Below are positions 43,055 through 53,001 of a stretch of DNA of 64,000 nucleotides, in pieces. The notes under the pieces were generated by a model, which had not been told where the DNA came from, searched no databases, and saw only the letters and a list, made by a program, of their open reading frames with translations. This DNA is from Pseudomonadota bacterium (GTDB taxonomy: Bacteria; Pseudomonadota; Gammaproteobacteria; Burkholderiales; Chitinibacteraceae). A program made the translations under genes and the position numbers. Each line of letters opens with the position of its first letter. Position 1 is the stretch's first letter. The DNA lies in assembly GCA_018261735.1 (NCBI GenBank), contig JAGTRM010000004.1, positions 1 to 64,000 on the forward strand, read 5' to 3'.

Positions 43055-44551
43055 TCAGTTGGCGCAGGAGAAAGACAGTGCCTTGGCCTCATCGACGGTT
43101 TTCTGTGCTTCTTCCGGCAGCAGCACACGGTTGCGCACATTGGCGTTGACGATGGCTTGAACCCTTGCCACATACGCTGCCGGGCTGCCATAACGCTGGC
43201 AAAGTTCGGCTGGCGTGAAGTCGACATGGCTGCCGGACGGACCACAGAACCAGGGGCCATTGCCAATGCCGGCATTCGTGCTCATCGGTGCGTCCTGCGC
43301 CGCGGTGCGGATGCCGCCGAGAATCTGGCCATTGGCATCACGTACATATTTGTTCTGCGCATCCACCACGAATCGTGGGGCGGTTGCAGGTGCCGGGCCA
43401 CCCGCAATCCAGGTATTCAAGGACTTCAGGGCCGCTTTCATGATGTCGCCATTCGGGACACGGCTGTAGATGCTTTCCGGATTGCAAGGGCCGTTACGCC
43501 GGGTCAGATCGGAAAGGCTCAGGGCCTTGCCATCGGCGGCACGGAACGTGGCATCGCGCACCAGCATCGGGTCAACGTAATTCTGGATTTCATCCAATGA
43601 GAAATGCGTTGCACCGTTCACTTCCCACCAGCGCTGATGCTCGGTATCGTCCTGCGGTGCCTGGCCCATGAGGGCAGTAAAGATTTCAGTGCCAATAGCG
43701 ATGGACTTGGTGCCCACATCGGTACGCAATTTCCCGCTGCGGTCATAGAACAGGAAGCCATCGTAAACGTGGTGCAACGGTTGAATGCTGTTGTAATAGG
43801 TCGAAACCTTCAGGGTGGATTGCGATTCGGACGCTGCGATCAATTTCCTGACTTTCATCCCGCCCATCAATTTGGCATCGCCTTCACGCACCAACTTGCC
43901 GACTTGCGAAAAAATATCCCAAGCCAGCACGTCGCCACCTTTAGCCATGATCTGCGGGTCGGCTGGGTCGATTTCACCCCCCTTGACCGGATCAATATTG
44001 GAAGCCGACACATTGAGGGCGTCATAGCGTTGCGGGTTCCACTTTTTCATGGCGGCAATCCCGTTGTGTTGCGCACTCACGCCAACCCAGGCATAGCCCT
44101 CCCGTACCAACAACTCCCGGGTAGCGCCGAACACAAAATCTATATCCTGATCCAGCGTCACATTCAGCCATTCCACAATGACCGTGCCGTTGAATTTGGC
44201 CGGGTTGGCCGGACGACGCACCAGTGCTCGCGTGACATACGGGTGGCCGGTGTCGATCAACTGGGCATCTTGCAGCGGATCCGCAATGCGATAACGATTG
44301 GCCTTGCCCCGGAGAAAGTATTCTTCTTCCACGTAGCCGTTGGCCTTGAGCGGCATCACCGTCGCGCTCATCGGCGTACCGGCTGCCGGGGCGATTTCTA
44401 CCGCAGGCCGTGTCAGCGTGATCTTTCCCCCAGAGCTGGCATGGGCCGAGATGGCAAAAGAGGCAAAAACCAGAGCCGAGAGTGTCTGGTGGAGGAATTT
44501 TGTCATACCTGTTTTTTGCGGTTGACATGTCTTGCTGTGGATGAAGTTCAT
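43055..44551 (-). CDS. Large secreted alpha/beta-hydrolase-domain protein
   Basis: 498 residues. The ATG at 44551 follows GGAGCCAAT. An internal ATG at 44506 would start directly at the signal peptide (TKFLHQTLSALVFASFAISAHA), so the exact start is uncertain. The mature part matches the alpha/beta hydrolase domain family (Abhydrolase_10 type): GTVIVEWLNVTLDQDIDF, WVGVSAQ, and a putative nucleophile in IAASESQST; the histidine may be in GPSGSHVDFTP. Substrate unknown. It is divergent from the second LysR gene. Confidence 0.78.
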   Translation of the reverse strand: MNFIHSKTCQPQKTGMTKFLHQTLSALVFASFAISAHASSGGKITLTRPAVEIAPAAGTPMSATVMPLKANGYVEEEYFLRGKANRYRIADPLQDAQLIDTGHPYVTRALVRRPANPAKFNGTVIVEWLNVTLDQDIDFVFGATRELLVREGYAWVGVSAQHNGIAAMKKWNPQRYDALNVSASNIDPVKGGEIDPADPQIMAKGGDVLAWDIFSQVGKLVREGDAKLMGGMKVRKLIAASESQSTLKVSTYYNSIQPLHHVYDGFLFYDRSGKLRTDVGTKSIAIGTEIFTALMGQAPQDDTEHQRWWEVNGATHFSLDEIQNYVDPMLVRDATFRAADGKALSLSDLTRRNGPCNPESIYSRVPNGDIMKAALKSLNTWIAGGPAPATAPRFVVDAQNKYVRDANGQILGGIRTAAQDAPMSTNAGIGNGPWFCGPSGSHVDFTPAELCQRYGSPAAYVARVQAIVNANVRNRVLLPEEAQKTVDEAKALSFSCAN

Positions 44552-44649
44552 ATTGGCTCCGAGTGCTTGCTCAAACTGGATAGTTGGGTTTGATGGGCTG
44601 AACTTTAGAGCGAGAACAAACATCGAACTAGACAGATATGAATTGAATG

Positions 44650-44672
44650 ATTTACAACCAATAGGTGTAAAT
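44650..44672. promoter_or_regulatory. LysR-type operator before the second LysR gene
   Basis: ATTTACA (44650-44656) and TGTAAAT (44666-44672) form a perfect 7-bp inverted repeat with a 9-base spacer, containing the T-N11-A pattern. It lies in the divergent gap between the large hydrolase gene and the LysR gene, about 20 bases before the LysR start, so autoregulation is likely. Confidence 0.6.
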
Positions 44673-44691
44673 AGAGGGCTGGAGGCCAATG

Positions 44692-45639
44692 ATGTCCATT
44701 AATGAGCTGCGCTCCATCACCACGTTTGTGAGAACGGTTGAACTGGGGAGTTTGAGCAAGGCGGCCGAAGCACAGCAAATTTCCCCACAGGCTGCGAGCA
44801 AGGCGCTGGGGCAGCTTGAAAAACATCTGGGCGTGCGCTTGTTTCATCGCACCACGCGCAGCATGTCGCTCACAGAGGAGGGGCAACGTTTTCTCGAAGC
44901 GGTCCGACCTTCGTTGAACGGTTTGCAGCTCGCTCTGCAAAGCGCCCGGAAAACTCGCGAAGACATTAGCGGCCCGCTGAGGATTGTCGGCCCGCGTACG
45001 GTTTTGCAGCCGATTCTTGGATCAGTCCTGGATGAGTACTGCCGCCTTTATCCCGAAGTCCAGCCGGACGTGCAGTTTGATGATCGCCTCGGCAACTGGG
45101 TCGAGGAACGGGCCGATGTTGGTTTTCGGCTTGGACATTCACCGCAGGAAGGGCTGATTGCGCGCCGCTTGTTTGGGATGCAACTGATCATCTGCGCCTC
45201 ACCCTCATATCTGCGCAAGCATGGCGTACCACGTAGCCTGAACGAGCTCGAATCTCACCGCTGCAGCGCATTCCGCCGGCCTTCAGATGGTCGCGTTATT
45301 CCTTGGACGATCCGGATGGGGGACAACATCCAGGATCATCTGGTCCGCCCCGCTTTTTGCACCAACGACGAAGCTTTTGAATTGCGAACCGCGCTTGCCG
45401 GTGAAATCATCGCTCAACTCGCCGCACCAACCGCCGCGCCATATATCCGCGCCGGTCGACTGGTTCCGGTACTCCTGGAGCATATGACGGACATTCACAG
45501 CCTTTACATCTACTACGGTAGCCGTAGCGCCCTGCCTGCACGGGTACGCAACTTTATTGAGCTGACCGTGGAACGTCTGACTGATAATCCGGAATTTGTG
45601 CTAAATGCAGATGAGTTGGTAAAGAAACAGGGTTGGTGA
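44692..45639 (+). CDS. LysR-family transcriptional regulator
   Basis: 315 residues. The winged helix (SINELRSITTFVRTVELGSL, QISPQAASKALGQLE, RTTRSMSLTEEGQRFLE) and effector domain ([31 protein letters not shown]) closely match the other LysR protein of the window, so the two are paralogues. GGAGG at 44681-44685 is six bases from the ATG at 44692 and three from an ATG at 44689; I chose the former. It is divergent from the secreted hydrolase and probably also controls the alcohol dehydrogenase gene. Confidence 0.9.
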   Translation: MSINELRSITTFVRTVELGSLSKAAEAQQISPQAASKALGQLEKHLGVRLFHRTTRSMSLTEEGQRFLEAVRPSLNGLQLALQSARKTREDISGPLRIVGPRTVLQPILGSVLDEYCRLYPEVQPDVQFDDRLGNWVEERADVGFRLGHSPQEGLIARRLFGMQLIICASPSYLRKHGVPRSLNELESHRCSAFRRPSDGRVIPWTIRMGDNIQDHLVRPAFCTNDEAFELRTALAGEIIAQLAAPTAAPYIRAGRLVPVLLEHMTDIHSLYIYYGSRSALPARVRNFIELTVERLTDNPEFVLNADELVKKQGW

Positions 45640-45641
45640 TG

Positions 45642-45724
45642 TTAAGGGTTGTCTGATGCCTGCCCTGATCCTCGGAATTGCGGATAGCCACGACACTCAC
45701 TGGCAGGCATCGGACAAGCCTTAA
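45642..45724. repeat. Long inverted repeat (23-base arms)
   Basis: The left arm 45642-45664 and right arm 45702-45724 are reverse complements with two mismatches (21 of 23), separated by 37 bases. The arms begin and end with TTAAGG/CCTTAA. It starts two bases after the LysR stop and directly adjoins the dispersed repeat on its right. It could act as a terminator stem or be the end of a small non-autonomous element; no transposase is present. Confidence 0.65.
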
Positions 45725-45726
45725 CA

Positions 45727-45821
45727 CTCCTACCTGTCAGGGGAGAATCTGCACACGGTCATGAAAATGGCCGCTTTGGAGCAGGACGTGGGATCACTGT
45801 CCGCAATGGAGGAGAAAACTG
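45727..45821 (-). repeat. Dispersed repeat, copy 2
   Basis: Reverse complement of the 95-base block at 24121-24215, with 75 of 95 positions identical and no gaps. A frame on the minus strand (45730-45933, 67 codons) reads through it and contains SIADSDPTS, similar to the frame over copy 1, but no ribosome-binding site is apparent. From 45822 to the kinase gene stop at 46024 there is no other supported feature. Confidence 0.65.
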
Positions 45822-46023
45822 GATGAACGGTCATGGCTGAAACCGGAAACCCACAGTCAACGTCATGAACTTCCGGTATGGCCGAAATCCTACCGTTCAG
45901 CGTGTTGGTGGCAAATGAACGCAACAGGCTCAAATTTGGCGCCAGATTGGTAAATAAGGCAAAGTGGATGCCGCCCGAACTTGAATATTGTCGCTTTCCG
46001 GTCTGAAAGCATTCTGGGCAAAC

Positions 46024-47313
46024 TCAGTCTTCGTCGGTTCTGAAGGCCGTATCTGGTTGGGTTTCCCGGCGGCGCGGCAGGGTAACGCGGAACGCGGTGC
46101 CTTTGCCCAATTCGCTGCGCACTTCCAGCCGCCCATGGTGGCGCTGAACAATGCCATAAGCCAGAGACAATCCCAGCCCGGTGCCCATGCCGACGGGCTT
46201 GGTCGTGAAGAAGGGCTCGAAGATCTTGTTCAGATGCTCGGGGTGGATGCCCTTGCCGGTATCTTCAACCTCGACCCAGACTTCTTTGTCGTCGAAACCG
46301 GTGCGCAGGGTGATGATGCCCCGCCCCTCGATGGCTTGCGCCGCATTCACCATCAGGTTCAGGAAAACCTGGTTCAATTGCGCGGCAATGCATTCGATCT
46401 CGGGCAGTCCGGCGTATTCCTTTATGACTTCGGCCTTGAACTTGACTTCATTCCAGGCAATGTTGAGCGTGCTTTCCAGGCCTTGTTCAAGATCGGCGAG
46501 CTGCCATTCCGAGGTATCGACCCGGGAGAAATTCTTGAGGTTGTCGACGATTTTCTTGACGCGATGAATGCCGTCCAGCGATTCGTCAACCAGCTTGGCG
46601 ATATCGTCCTGCAGAAATTCCAGATCGGCAGTCAATTTCACTTGCTCGATGGCGGCCAGCAATTCGCTGTGCCCGGCCAGGGCCGGTTCGGCTTTCTGGT
46701 AGGCATTGAGCACGTTCAATAAATTGCCGACCTGCGCCTTGAGCGAGCCCAGGTTGGAATAAACAAAGCCGATCGGGTTGTTGATCTCGTGGGCCACCCC
46801 GGCCGCTAACTGGCCGACCGAAGCCATTTTTTCCGATTGCATCAATTGGCTGTGGGCTTTTTCCAGATCCTCGCTGGTGGCATCGAGTTCTTTGTAGGCC
46901 TTCAACAAGTTGGCCTGGATTTCCTTGCGGTCGGAAATGTCGCGCAATACGACAATGGCGTGGGTATCGTGTTCCGGCTGCGGCAGCAGGGCCGCCGATA
47001 GCTCCACATCGAGCGGGCTGCCATCCTTGCGCCAGAAGATATCCTCGATGAAATAGAGCGCGCCGCCGACATTGAGCCAGGCGAGCGGGCTTTCGTTTTC
47101 GGGGTAGGGGCTGCCATCGCGCCGCCGGGCTTGCAGCAAGGAATGCAGCTTCTGGCCGATGAGTTCTTCCACCGTCCAGCCGAGCATGTTCTGCGCGGCG
47201 CGGTTGGCGCTGGTGATGTGCTGCGTCTGGTCCAGGCCCAGAACGCCCTCGGTCATCATGTGCAGCACCTGGGTGAACGATGTTTGCGGGTCGGTCGGGC
47301 TTTGTCCGTTCAT
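46024..47313 (-). CDS. Soluble PAS-domain sensor histidine kinase
   Basis: 429 residues without membrane segments. A PAS domain (about 12-127) contains ITSANRAAQNMLGWTVEELIG and ends in RDISDRKE. A coiled linker leads to the dimerisation domain with phospho-acceptor His175 (GVAHEINNP), then the HATPase domain with NQVFLNLMVNAAQA, DTGKGI and GTGLGLSLA. No receiver or output domain is fused, and no response regulator gene adjoins. Its ATG overlaps the stop of the DctP-like gene (ATGA), so the two proteins are probably made together. Confidence 0.9.
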   Translation of the reverse strand: MNGQSPTDPQTSFTQVLHMMTEGVLGLDQTQHITSANRAAQNMLGWTVEELIGQKLHSLLQARRRDGSPYPENESPLAWLNVGGALYFIEDIFWRKDGSPLDVELSAALLPQPEHDTHAIVVLRDISDRKEIQANLLKAYKELDATSEDLEKAHSQLMQSEKMASVGQLAAGVAHEINNPIGFVYSNLGSLKAQVGNLLNVLNAYQKAEPALAGHSELLAAIEQVKLTADLEFLQDDIAKLVDESLDGIHRVKKIVDNLKNFSRVDTSEWQLADLEQGLESTLNIAWNEVKFKAEVIKEYAGLPEIECIAAQLNQVFLNLMVNAAQAIEGRGIITLRTGFDDKEVWVEVEDTGKGIHPEHLNKIFEPFFTTKPVGMGTGLGLSLAYGIVQRHHGRLEVRSELGKGTAFRVTLPRRRETQPDTAFRTDED

Positions 47314-48254
47314 GTGGCTACCTGTTCCGGCGCTTTGCGCTGCCGTTCGGTCATATCAAGGAAGGTGCGCATGGTCTCAACCCCGAGGGATTCGCCCAGT
47401 CCCCGATAGACGGGGGTCATCAAAGCCTTGAATGGCGCGAGATCGGGCCAGTCGATTTGTACCCCCTGGCTGGCAAACGCGGCAAGTTGCATGGCCTCTT
47501 GGGCGCGGGTTTGCTGGCGCATGAGCTGGCCTGCCATTCGGGATTCTTCGATGAGTATGGTTTGCAGGTAGGGAGAGAGGTTGTCGAAACTGTTTTTGTT
47601 GATGATGTGGGCCAGGGTGCCGTAGCTGTAATTGACCATGCTGAGGAATTTCTGCGAGTGCTGCAGCCCCAAGCCCTCGATGATCATGACCGGATTTTCC
47701 TGGCCATCAACCAGGCCCTGGTTGATGGCGCGGGCCAGCTGTTCAAATTCGACCATGACCGGAATGCCGCCGAGGGCGAGAACGGTGGCTTGGCAAAGCG
47801 GCGTGGTGGGTACCCGGATCTTCAGTCCGCGCATATCTTCGGGCTTGAGAATAGGGTGCCGGGAATTGGTGATCTGGCGAAATCCCCATTCCCAACTGCC
47901 GAGGTAAACCAGGCCCTGCTGATTCAGCTCGCGCTGGACGGTATCGAGAATTTCATTGTCCATAACGCGATCGGCATGTGCATGATCGTCAAACGCGAAA
48001 GGCGTGCCGATGCAGCCGAATATTTTCGCGCAGCCGCGCAGGCGGTCATGCGCAGGCAACGCCATGTCGGCCCTGCCATCCAGAACCATGTCAACCAGCG
48101 CCGGCTGATTGACCAGTTTGCTGATCGGAATGCTGGCAATCGTGATCAAGCCGTTGGTTCGCCGGGCAACATTATCGGCAAACTGTTTCACCGCATGCTG
48201 GGTGACCTGATTGCTGTCAGGGTATACCAGCAGGAGAGGTTTGAATTTGCTCAT
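47310..48254 (-). CDS. DctP-like (TRAP-type) solute-binding protein lacking a signal peptide
   Basis: 314 residues. The TRAP solute-binding fold is clear: HAVKQFADNVARRTNG near the start, MRGLKIRVPTTPLC with the conserved Arg that binds carboxylates, and GLVDGQENPVMII. The ATG at 48254 starts MSKFKPLLLVYPDSNQ, directly on the first strand. The frame continues only 21 codons further up before an in-frame TAA and that stretch is not hydrophobic, so no export signal can be found. No DctQ/DctM genes are near. It may act as a cytoplasmic ligand sensor for the coupled kinase. The ~230 bases upstream, to 48488, hold no gene. Confidence 0.82.
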   Translation of the reverse strand: MSKFKPLLLVYPDSNQVTQHAVKQFADNVARRTNGLITIASIPISKLVNQPALVDMVLDGRADMALPAHDRLRGCAKIFGCIGTPFAFDDHAHADRVMDNEILDTVQRELNQQGLVYLGSWEWGFRQITNSRHPILKPEDMRGLKIRVPTTPLCQATVLALGGIPVMVEFEQLARAINQGLVDGQENPVMIIEGLGLQHSQKFLSMVNYSYGTLAHIINKNSFDNLSPYLQTILIEESRMAGQLMRQQTRAQEAMQLAAFASQGVQIDWPDLAPFKALMTPVYRGLGESLGVETMRTFLDMTERQRKAPEQVAT

Positions 48255-48488
48255 GATCGGCGGGCTTTGCCTGAGGAGTGGCGTTGATCTAAGCGAGAGC
48301 CCCGTACCCTGGCTCATCAGCTGGATATTATTTGCTTAAAGTATCCTTGCGCAATTTGTACAAGTCAATGTTCGGCAGGCCTCATGCTTTGACAACAGCA
48401 TAGTCGGTAATCTGCACCGCAAATGCGTGCATGATCATCTTAAGTGCTGTTGATGTTCGACTTTTTAACTCGGATACAACTTGGCTGA

Positions 48489-49352
48489 TCAGGCGTGCTT
48501 GTCTGCAGAAAAGGTTACCTGCACGTCTGCCGGCTTGCCGTAATACGGGGACGAGGTGACCAGCATATCGGCGCCAGCCTGGGCGTAGGCGACGGCATTC
48601 TGGGCGTTGACTCCGCCTGCTGCGGCAAGGGTCGGTCGGTGGGGATGCTTGGCGAGCTGCTGTGCGCAGTCGGCCAGGGCTTCGGGCGTGAACTTTTCCA
48701 GTTGCAGCACGTCTGCCCCGGCATCGGCCCAGGTCTGCGCCGCTGCCAGGTTTTTGACTTCGACGACTACTTTTTTCTCGGGCAGGGCGGTCTTCAGGCG
48801 CGCGACAGTCTGGGCCGGGGTTTCATGCAGGAATAGCTGGTGTTCAGGGAAGATCAGGATGGTTTCTGATAACCCAAGCCGGTGCATGCTGCCGCCACCT
48901 GCGCGAATGGCCTTGCAGGCCATCGCCTTGGTGCCGGGCAGATTTTTGCGCGTGCAGGCAACGGGCGTGGCGAGTCCGGCCTTGCTGATTTCGTTGGTGA
49001 TGGCATTCATGGCGCTGGCGATACCGGAAGTGGTTTCCACCATGATCTGGGCCATCTTCCAGCCACGGTGCAGGCTGGCGGCAGTGCCACTGGCTTGCAG
49101 CAACAGGGTTCCGGGTGCGGCTGCCATGCCGGAGTGGCTGTGCAGCATGACGGATAGTCCGGCCAACGCCAGTAGCCGGGCGGCTTCTTCGATGCCGCAG
49201 ACGGTCATGGCGGCGCGGGCGGTGAAGGTGAACTGGCCTGTTGCGGCGCCGATGCCCAGCGCTTCGGTGGTCAAATCGCCGTAGGGCACGTCTTCGTGCA
49301 GCAGTGCTTGCAGTTGTGCATCGCTGAGTACGCAGGGGAGATGGGTGTTCAT
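48489..49352 (-). CDS. modD: ModD, quinolinate phosphoribosyltransferase-like protein of molybdate operons
   Basis: 287 residues, homologous to nicotinate-nucleotide pyrophosphorylase (NadC): DVPYGDLTTEALGIG, ACTRKNLPGTKAMACKAIRAGGGSMHRLGLSETILIFPEH and a late VTSSPYYGKPADVQVTF. The HRLGLSE segment and position as last gene of a modEABCD operon identify it as ModD rather than NadC. The function of ModD is not established. The ATG at 49352 is four bases after modC. Confidence 0.87.
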   Translation of the reverse strand: MNTHLPCVLSDAQLQALLHEDVPYGDLTTEALGIGAATGQFTFTARAAMTVCGIEEAARLLALAGLSVMLHSHSGMAAAPGTLLLQASGTAASLHRGWKMAQIMVETTSGIASAMNAITNEISKAGLATPVACTRKNLPGTKAMACKAIRAGGGSMHRLGLSETILIFPEHQLFLHETPAQTVARLKTALPEKKVVVEVKNLAAAQTWADAGADVLQLEKFTPEALADCAQQLAKHPHRPTLAAAGGVNAQNAVAYAQAGADMLVTSSPYYGKPADVQVTFSADKHA

Positions 49353-49356
49353 GGTG

Positions 49357-50466
49357 TCAGTCCAGGAGCGCGACGGCCTTGATCTGCGCCCAGACCGCCT
49401 TGCCCGGATGCAAGTCGAGCAGGCGCAGTGAGCGGCGGGTAATGCGAGCCAGCAGCGGGGTGCCGTTGGCATCGAGGCGCACCAGCACGTTGGCGGGGTT
49501 GTCTGTTTCGGCGATATCGACCACCAGCCCGGGTACCAGGTTCAGGATGCTGGTGTCTTCCTGCCGTTGCAGGGTCAGGCTGACATCGCGGGCATGAATG
49601 CGGCAGCGCATTTTTTGCCCGAGCGGGCGATCTCGCCTGCCTACAAAGATGTGTCCGCCGGAGAAATCCAGCCGGCTCAGGCGATCTTGCTCGTCGTGCG
49701 CGCCGATGGTGGTATCGAGCACCACGCCGGCATCATCGGCAAATACGGCGGGCAGATCGATGCGCGCCAGTGTTTCCTGCAGTGGGCCGCTGGCGACCAC
49801 TTGCCCTTTGTTCAGCAGCACCAGGTGATCGGCCAGCCGGGCCACTTCGTCCGGCGAATGGCTGACATAGATCATCGGAATTTCCAGCTCGTCGTGCAGG
49901 CGTTCCAGATAGGGCAGGATTTCCTGCTTGCGTTTCAGATCGAGCGCGGCCAATGGTTCATCCATCAGCAGGATTTGCGGGTTGGTGAGCAGGGCTCGGG
50001 CGATGGCCACACGCTGGCGCTCGCCGCCCGAGAGTTTGCCCGGACTGCGTTCCAGCAGGTGGGCAATGCCCAGGCGCTCAGCGGTGTGTTCCAGTATTTG
50101 GCGCGATTCAGTCGCCGCCGCACCGGTCTGGCCGAAAGCCAGATTCTTGCGCACCGAAAGATGCGGAAACAGGCTGGCTTCCTGGAAAACATAACCCAGC
50201 GCGCGTTGATGCGTCGGCACCACGTGGCTGCCGTCTTGCCAGCAGGTGCCATTGATGTGGATGCGTGCCTGCGGGGCCTTTTCCAGGCCGGCGAGGCAAC
50301 GCAGCAGCGTGGTCTTGCCCGAGCCGGAGTGCCCGAACAGCGCGGTGACGCCGCGGCCGGGCAGGGCCAGATCGACTTCCAGCTTGAAGGCGGGGAAGGC
50401 TACCGCAAGCTGGATCTGAATGCCGGAGGCGGCGGTTTCTGGTGTATTGCGAATATCCTGCAGCAT
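49357..50466 (-). CDS. modC: Molybdate ABC transporter ATP-binding protein
   Basis: 369 residues. The ATPase domain has Walker A GHSGSGKT, signature [10 protein letters not shown], Walker B ILLMDEP and switch SHSPDEV. The C-terminal ~80 residues form a TOBE/Mop-type molybdate-binding domain ([36 protein letters not shown]). The length fits ModC. It may also serve the second ModAB pair at 53.6-55.1 kb, which has no ATPase gene of its own. Confidence 0.93.
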   Translation of the reverse strand: MLQDIRNTPETAASGIQIQLAVAFPAFKLEVDLALPGRGVTALFGHSGSGKTTLLRCLAGLEKAPQARIHINGTCWQDGSHVVPTHQRALGYVFQEASLFPHLSVRKNLAFGQTGAAATESRQILEHTAERLGIAHLLERSPGKLSGGERQRVAIARALLTNPQILLMDEPLAALDLKRKQEILPYLERLHDELEIPMIYVSHSPDEVARLADHLVLLNKGQVVASGPLQETLARIDLPAVFADDAGVVLDTTIGAHDEQDRLSRLDFSGGHIFVGRRDRPLGQKMRCRIHARDVSLTLQRQEDTSILNLVPGLVVDIAETDNPANVLVRLDANGTPLLARITRRSLRLLDLHPGKAVWAQIKAVALLD

Positions 50467-50469
50467 GGG

Positions 50470-51144
50470 TCAGCCTTTGCGAGGGTTCGGGTTGAGCACA
50501 TACAGCGCGAGCAGCACCAGGAAGGACAGCACCACCATGCCGCCGGCCAGCCAGTGCGCATGCAGGTATTCCATTTCCTCGACATGATTGAAAATCTGTA
50601 CCGAAACCACCCGGGTCTTGCCCGGAATGTTGCCGCCGATCATCAGCACCACGCCGAATTCGCCGACCGTATGCGCGAATCCCAAAATCGCCCCGGTAAT
50701 GAAGCCGGGGCGGGCCAGCGGCAGCGCCACGGCGAAGAAGGTTTTCAACGGGCTGGCGCGCAGAGTGGCGGCCACTTCCAGCGGGCGCGGGCCGATGGCC
50801 TCGAATGCGTTCTGCACCGGTTGCACCACGAAGGGCATCGAATAAAGCACCGATGCCACCAGCAAGCCGGTAAAGGTAAAGGGCAAGGTGCCCAATCCCA
50901 AGGCCTGGGTGAACTGGCCGATCCAGCCATTCGGCCCCATCAGCAACAGCATGTAGAAACCCAGCACCGTGGGCGGCAAAACCAGCGGCAGCGAGACCAC
51001 TGCCCCAATAGCCGGCTTGAGTTTCGAGCGCGTATACGCCAGCCACCAGGCAATCGGCGTACCGATCAATAGCAGCAACAGCGTGGTCAGGCTGGCCAGT
51101 TTCAGGGTCAGGCTGATGGCGGCCCAATCGGCGGAAGACAGCAT
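50470..51144 (-). CDS. modB: Molybdate ABC transporter permease
   Basis: 224 residues with about five membrane helices. The conserved motif is [27 protein letters not shown] near the C-terminus, and [16 protein letters not shown] lies near helix two. The ATG at 51144 has AAGGA upstream; a TTG six codons earlier is the alternative. It lies 37 bases after modA and three before modC. Confidence 0.93.
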   Translation of the reverse strand: MLSSADWAAISLTLKLASLTTLLLLLIGTPIAWWLAYTRSKLKPAIGAVVSLPLVLPPTVLGFYMLLLMGPNGWIGQFTQALGLGTLPFTFTGLLVASVLYSMPFVVQPVQNAFEAIGPRPLEVAATLRASPLKTFFAVALPLARPGFITGAILGFAHTVGEFGVVLMIGGNIPGKTRVVSVQIFNHVEEMEYLHAHWLAGGMVVLSFLVLLALYVLNPNPRKG

Positions 51145-51181
51145 ACGTGCGGTTTCCTTCAAGAATCAGATTTCATAACAA

Positions 51182-51964
<783 letters not shown>

Positions 51965-52792
51965 TCAGACGTAGGAAACCAGGATGACGCTGGAGGCTTC
52001 AAAAATGGCGCAGGCTTTTTGCCCGACGGCCAATTGCAGGTTTTCCACACTTTCGCAGGTTACGATCGCGGTCAGCACCTTGCCTCCAGGCAGGGTCATG
52101 GTGATTTCGGAGTTCACCGCGCCGGTATGGATATGGCTGATTTCGCCCCATAGCTGATTGCGGGCGCTGGTGCGCACATGCTCATCGGTGAGCAAAATCA
52201 CGGATGAGGCCTTGATCAGGGCATAAATTTCCTTGCCGATGGCTAGCTCCAGATTTTCCGCACTCTCCCGGGTGATAACGGACACGATTTCATTCGCCTC
52301 ATCCAGGCGCAAGCAAACTTCATAGTTCACTGCACCTTCGCGCATGGCGATGATCGGCCCGACAAATTGGTTGCGTGCACTGGCCTTGATCGACATGCGC
52401 CGCAGCAGTGTCTGGAAATCGCGAATATCGCCGCCTTCAAGATCCTGAAGTCGGGTCGCCAGCCGATCCAGTGTGTGCTGGTATTCCTGCTCCATGGCCC
52501 GGTACAGTGCCACGATCTTGCGGCCATAGTCGGTCAGAATGGTACCGCCGCCGTTCTTGCCTCCGGTTGCGCGGATCACGAGTGGTTGGTCTGCCAGGTT
52601 GTTCATGGCATCGACCGCATCCCAGGCAGACTTGTAGGAAATCGGCACGGCCTTGGCTGCTTTGGATATGGAGCCGTAATGTTCAATGGCTTCAAGCAGA
52701 CGAATTCGGGTGGTGCCGAGATAGGCACCAAATTGGGTGTCTACCGAGAAATTTCCCACCAGTTTGGTGCTGTTAAATGCTTGTTCATTCAT
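51965..52792 (-). CDS. modE: Molybdate-responsive regulator ModE
   Basis: 275 residues. The N-terminal winged helix contains IEHYGSISKAAKAVPISYKSAWDAVDAMNN and GGKNGGGTILTDYG, as in ModE. Two C-terminal Mop (TOBE) domains follow, at about residues 140-205 and 210-275, each beginning with an SARNQ box (KASARNQFVG and RTSARNQLWG) and ending with ASSVIL. Molybdate binding at the Mop pair drives repression of transport genes. The ATG at 52792 is chosen; a TTG start five codons upstream lacks support. It is divergent from the molbindin gene. Confidence 0.93.
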   Translation of the reverse strand: MNEQAFNSTKLVGNFSVDTQFGAYLGTTRIRLLEAIEHYGSISKAAKAVPISYKSAWDAVDAMNNLADQPLVIRATGGKNGGGTILTDYGRKIVALYRAMEQEYQHTLDRLATRLQDLEGGDIRDFQTLLRRMSIKASARNQFVGPIIAMREGAVNYEVCLRLDEANEIVSVITRESAENLELAIGKEIYALIKASSVILLTDEHVRTSARNQLWGEISHIHTGAVNSEITMTLPGGKVLTAIVTCESVENLQLAVGQKACAIFEASSVILVSYV

Positions 52793-52850
52793 GTGGCTGA
52801 TTTCCAAGTGGGCAAAATTTTAACGGTAAAGTATTTACTTTGATTAACAC

Positions 52851-52874
52851 TTCGTTATGGTTGTTTTTAACGAA
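52851..52874. promoter_or_regulatory. Inverted repeat upstream of modE (possible ModE operator)
   Basis: TTCGTTA (52851-52857) and TAACGAA (52868-52874) form a perfect 7-bp inverted repeat with a 10-base spacer. The half sites resemble ModE halves (CGTTA/TAACG), but the spacing is four bases shorter than in the classical box. It is 59 bases before the modE start and may also affect the divergent molbindin gene. Confidence 0.45.
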
Positions 52875-52925
52875 CGCTTCTCGTTAGACTGGATTTGTCA
52901 TTGGTTTAATGGCATTGAATTATAG

Positions 52926-52948
52926 CGCTATTTTATTTATATACAGCG
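52926..52948. promoter_or_regulatory. Candidate ModE box upstream of the molbindin gene
   Basis: CGCTATTT...ATACAGCG has the outer arms CGCT/AGCG separated by 15 bases of A/T-rich sequence, close to the CGTTATAT-N8-ATATAACG architecture of ModE sites but one base short. It lies about 53 bases before the molbindin start. Confidence 0.4.
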
Positions 52949-53001
52949 TAATGTGCGTTGTTGTATCCAACAGACTACTAAGTTTAATCAGGAGAAAAAC
53001 C

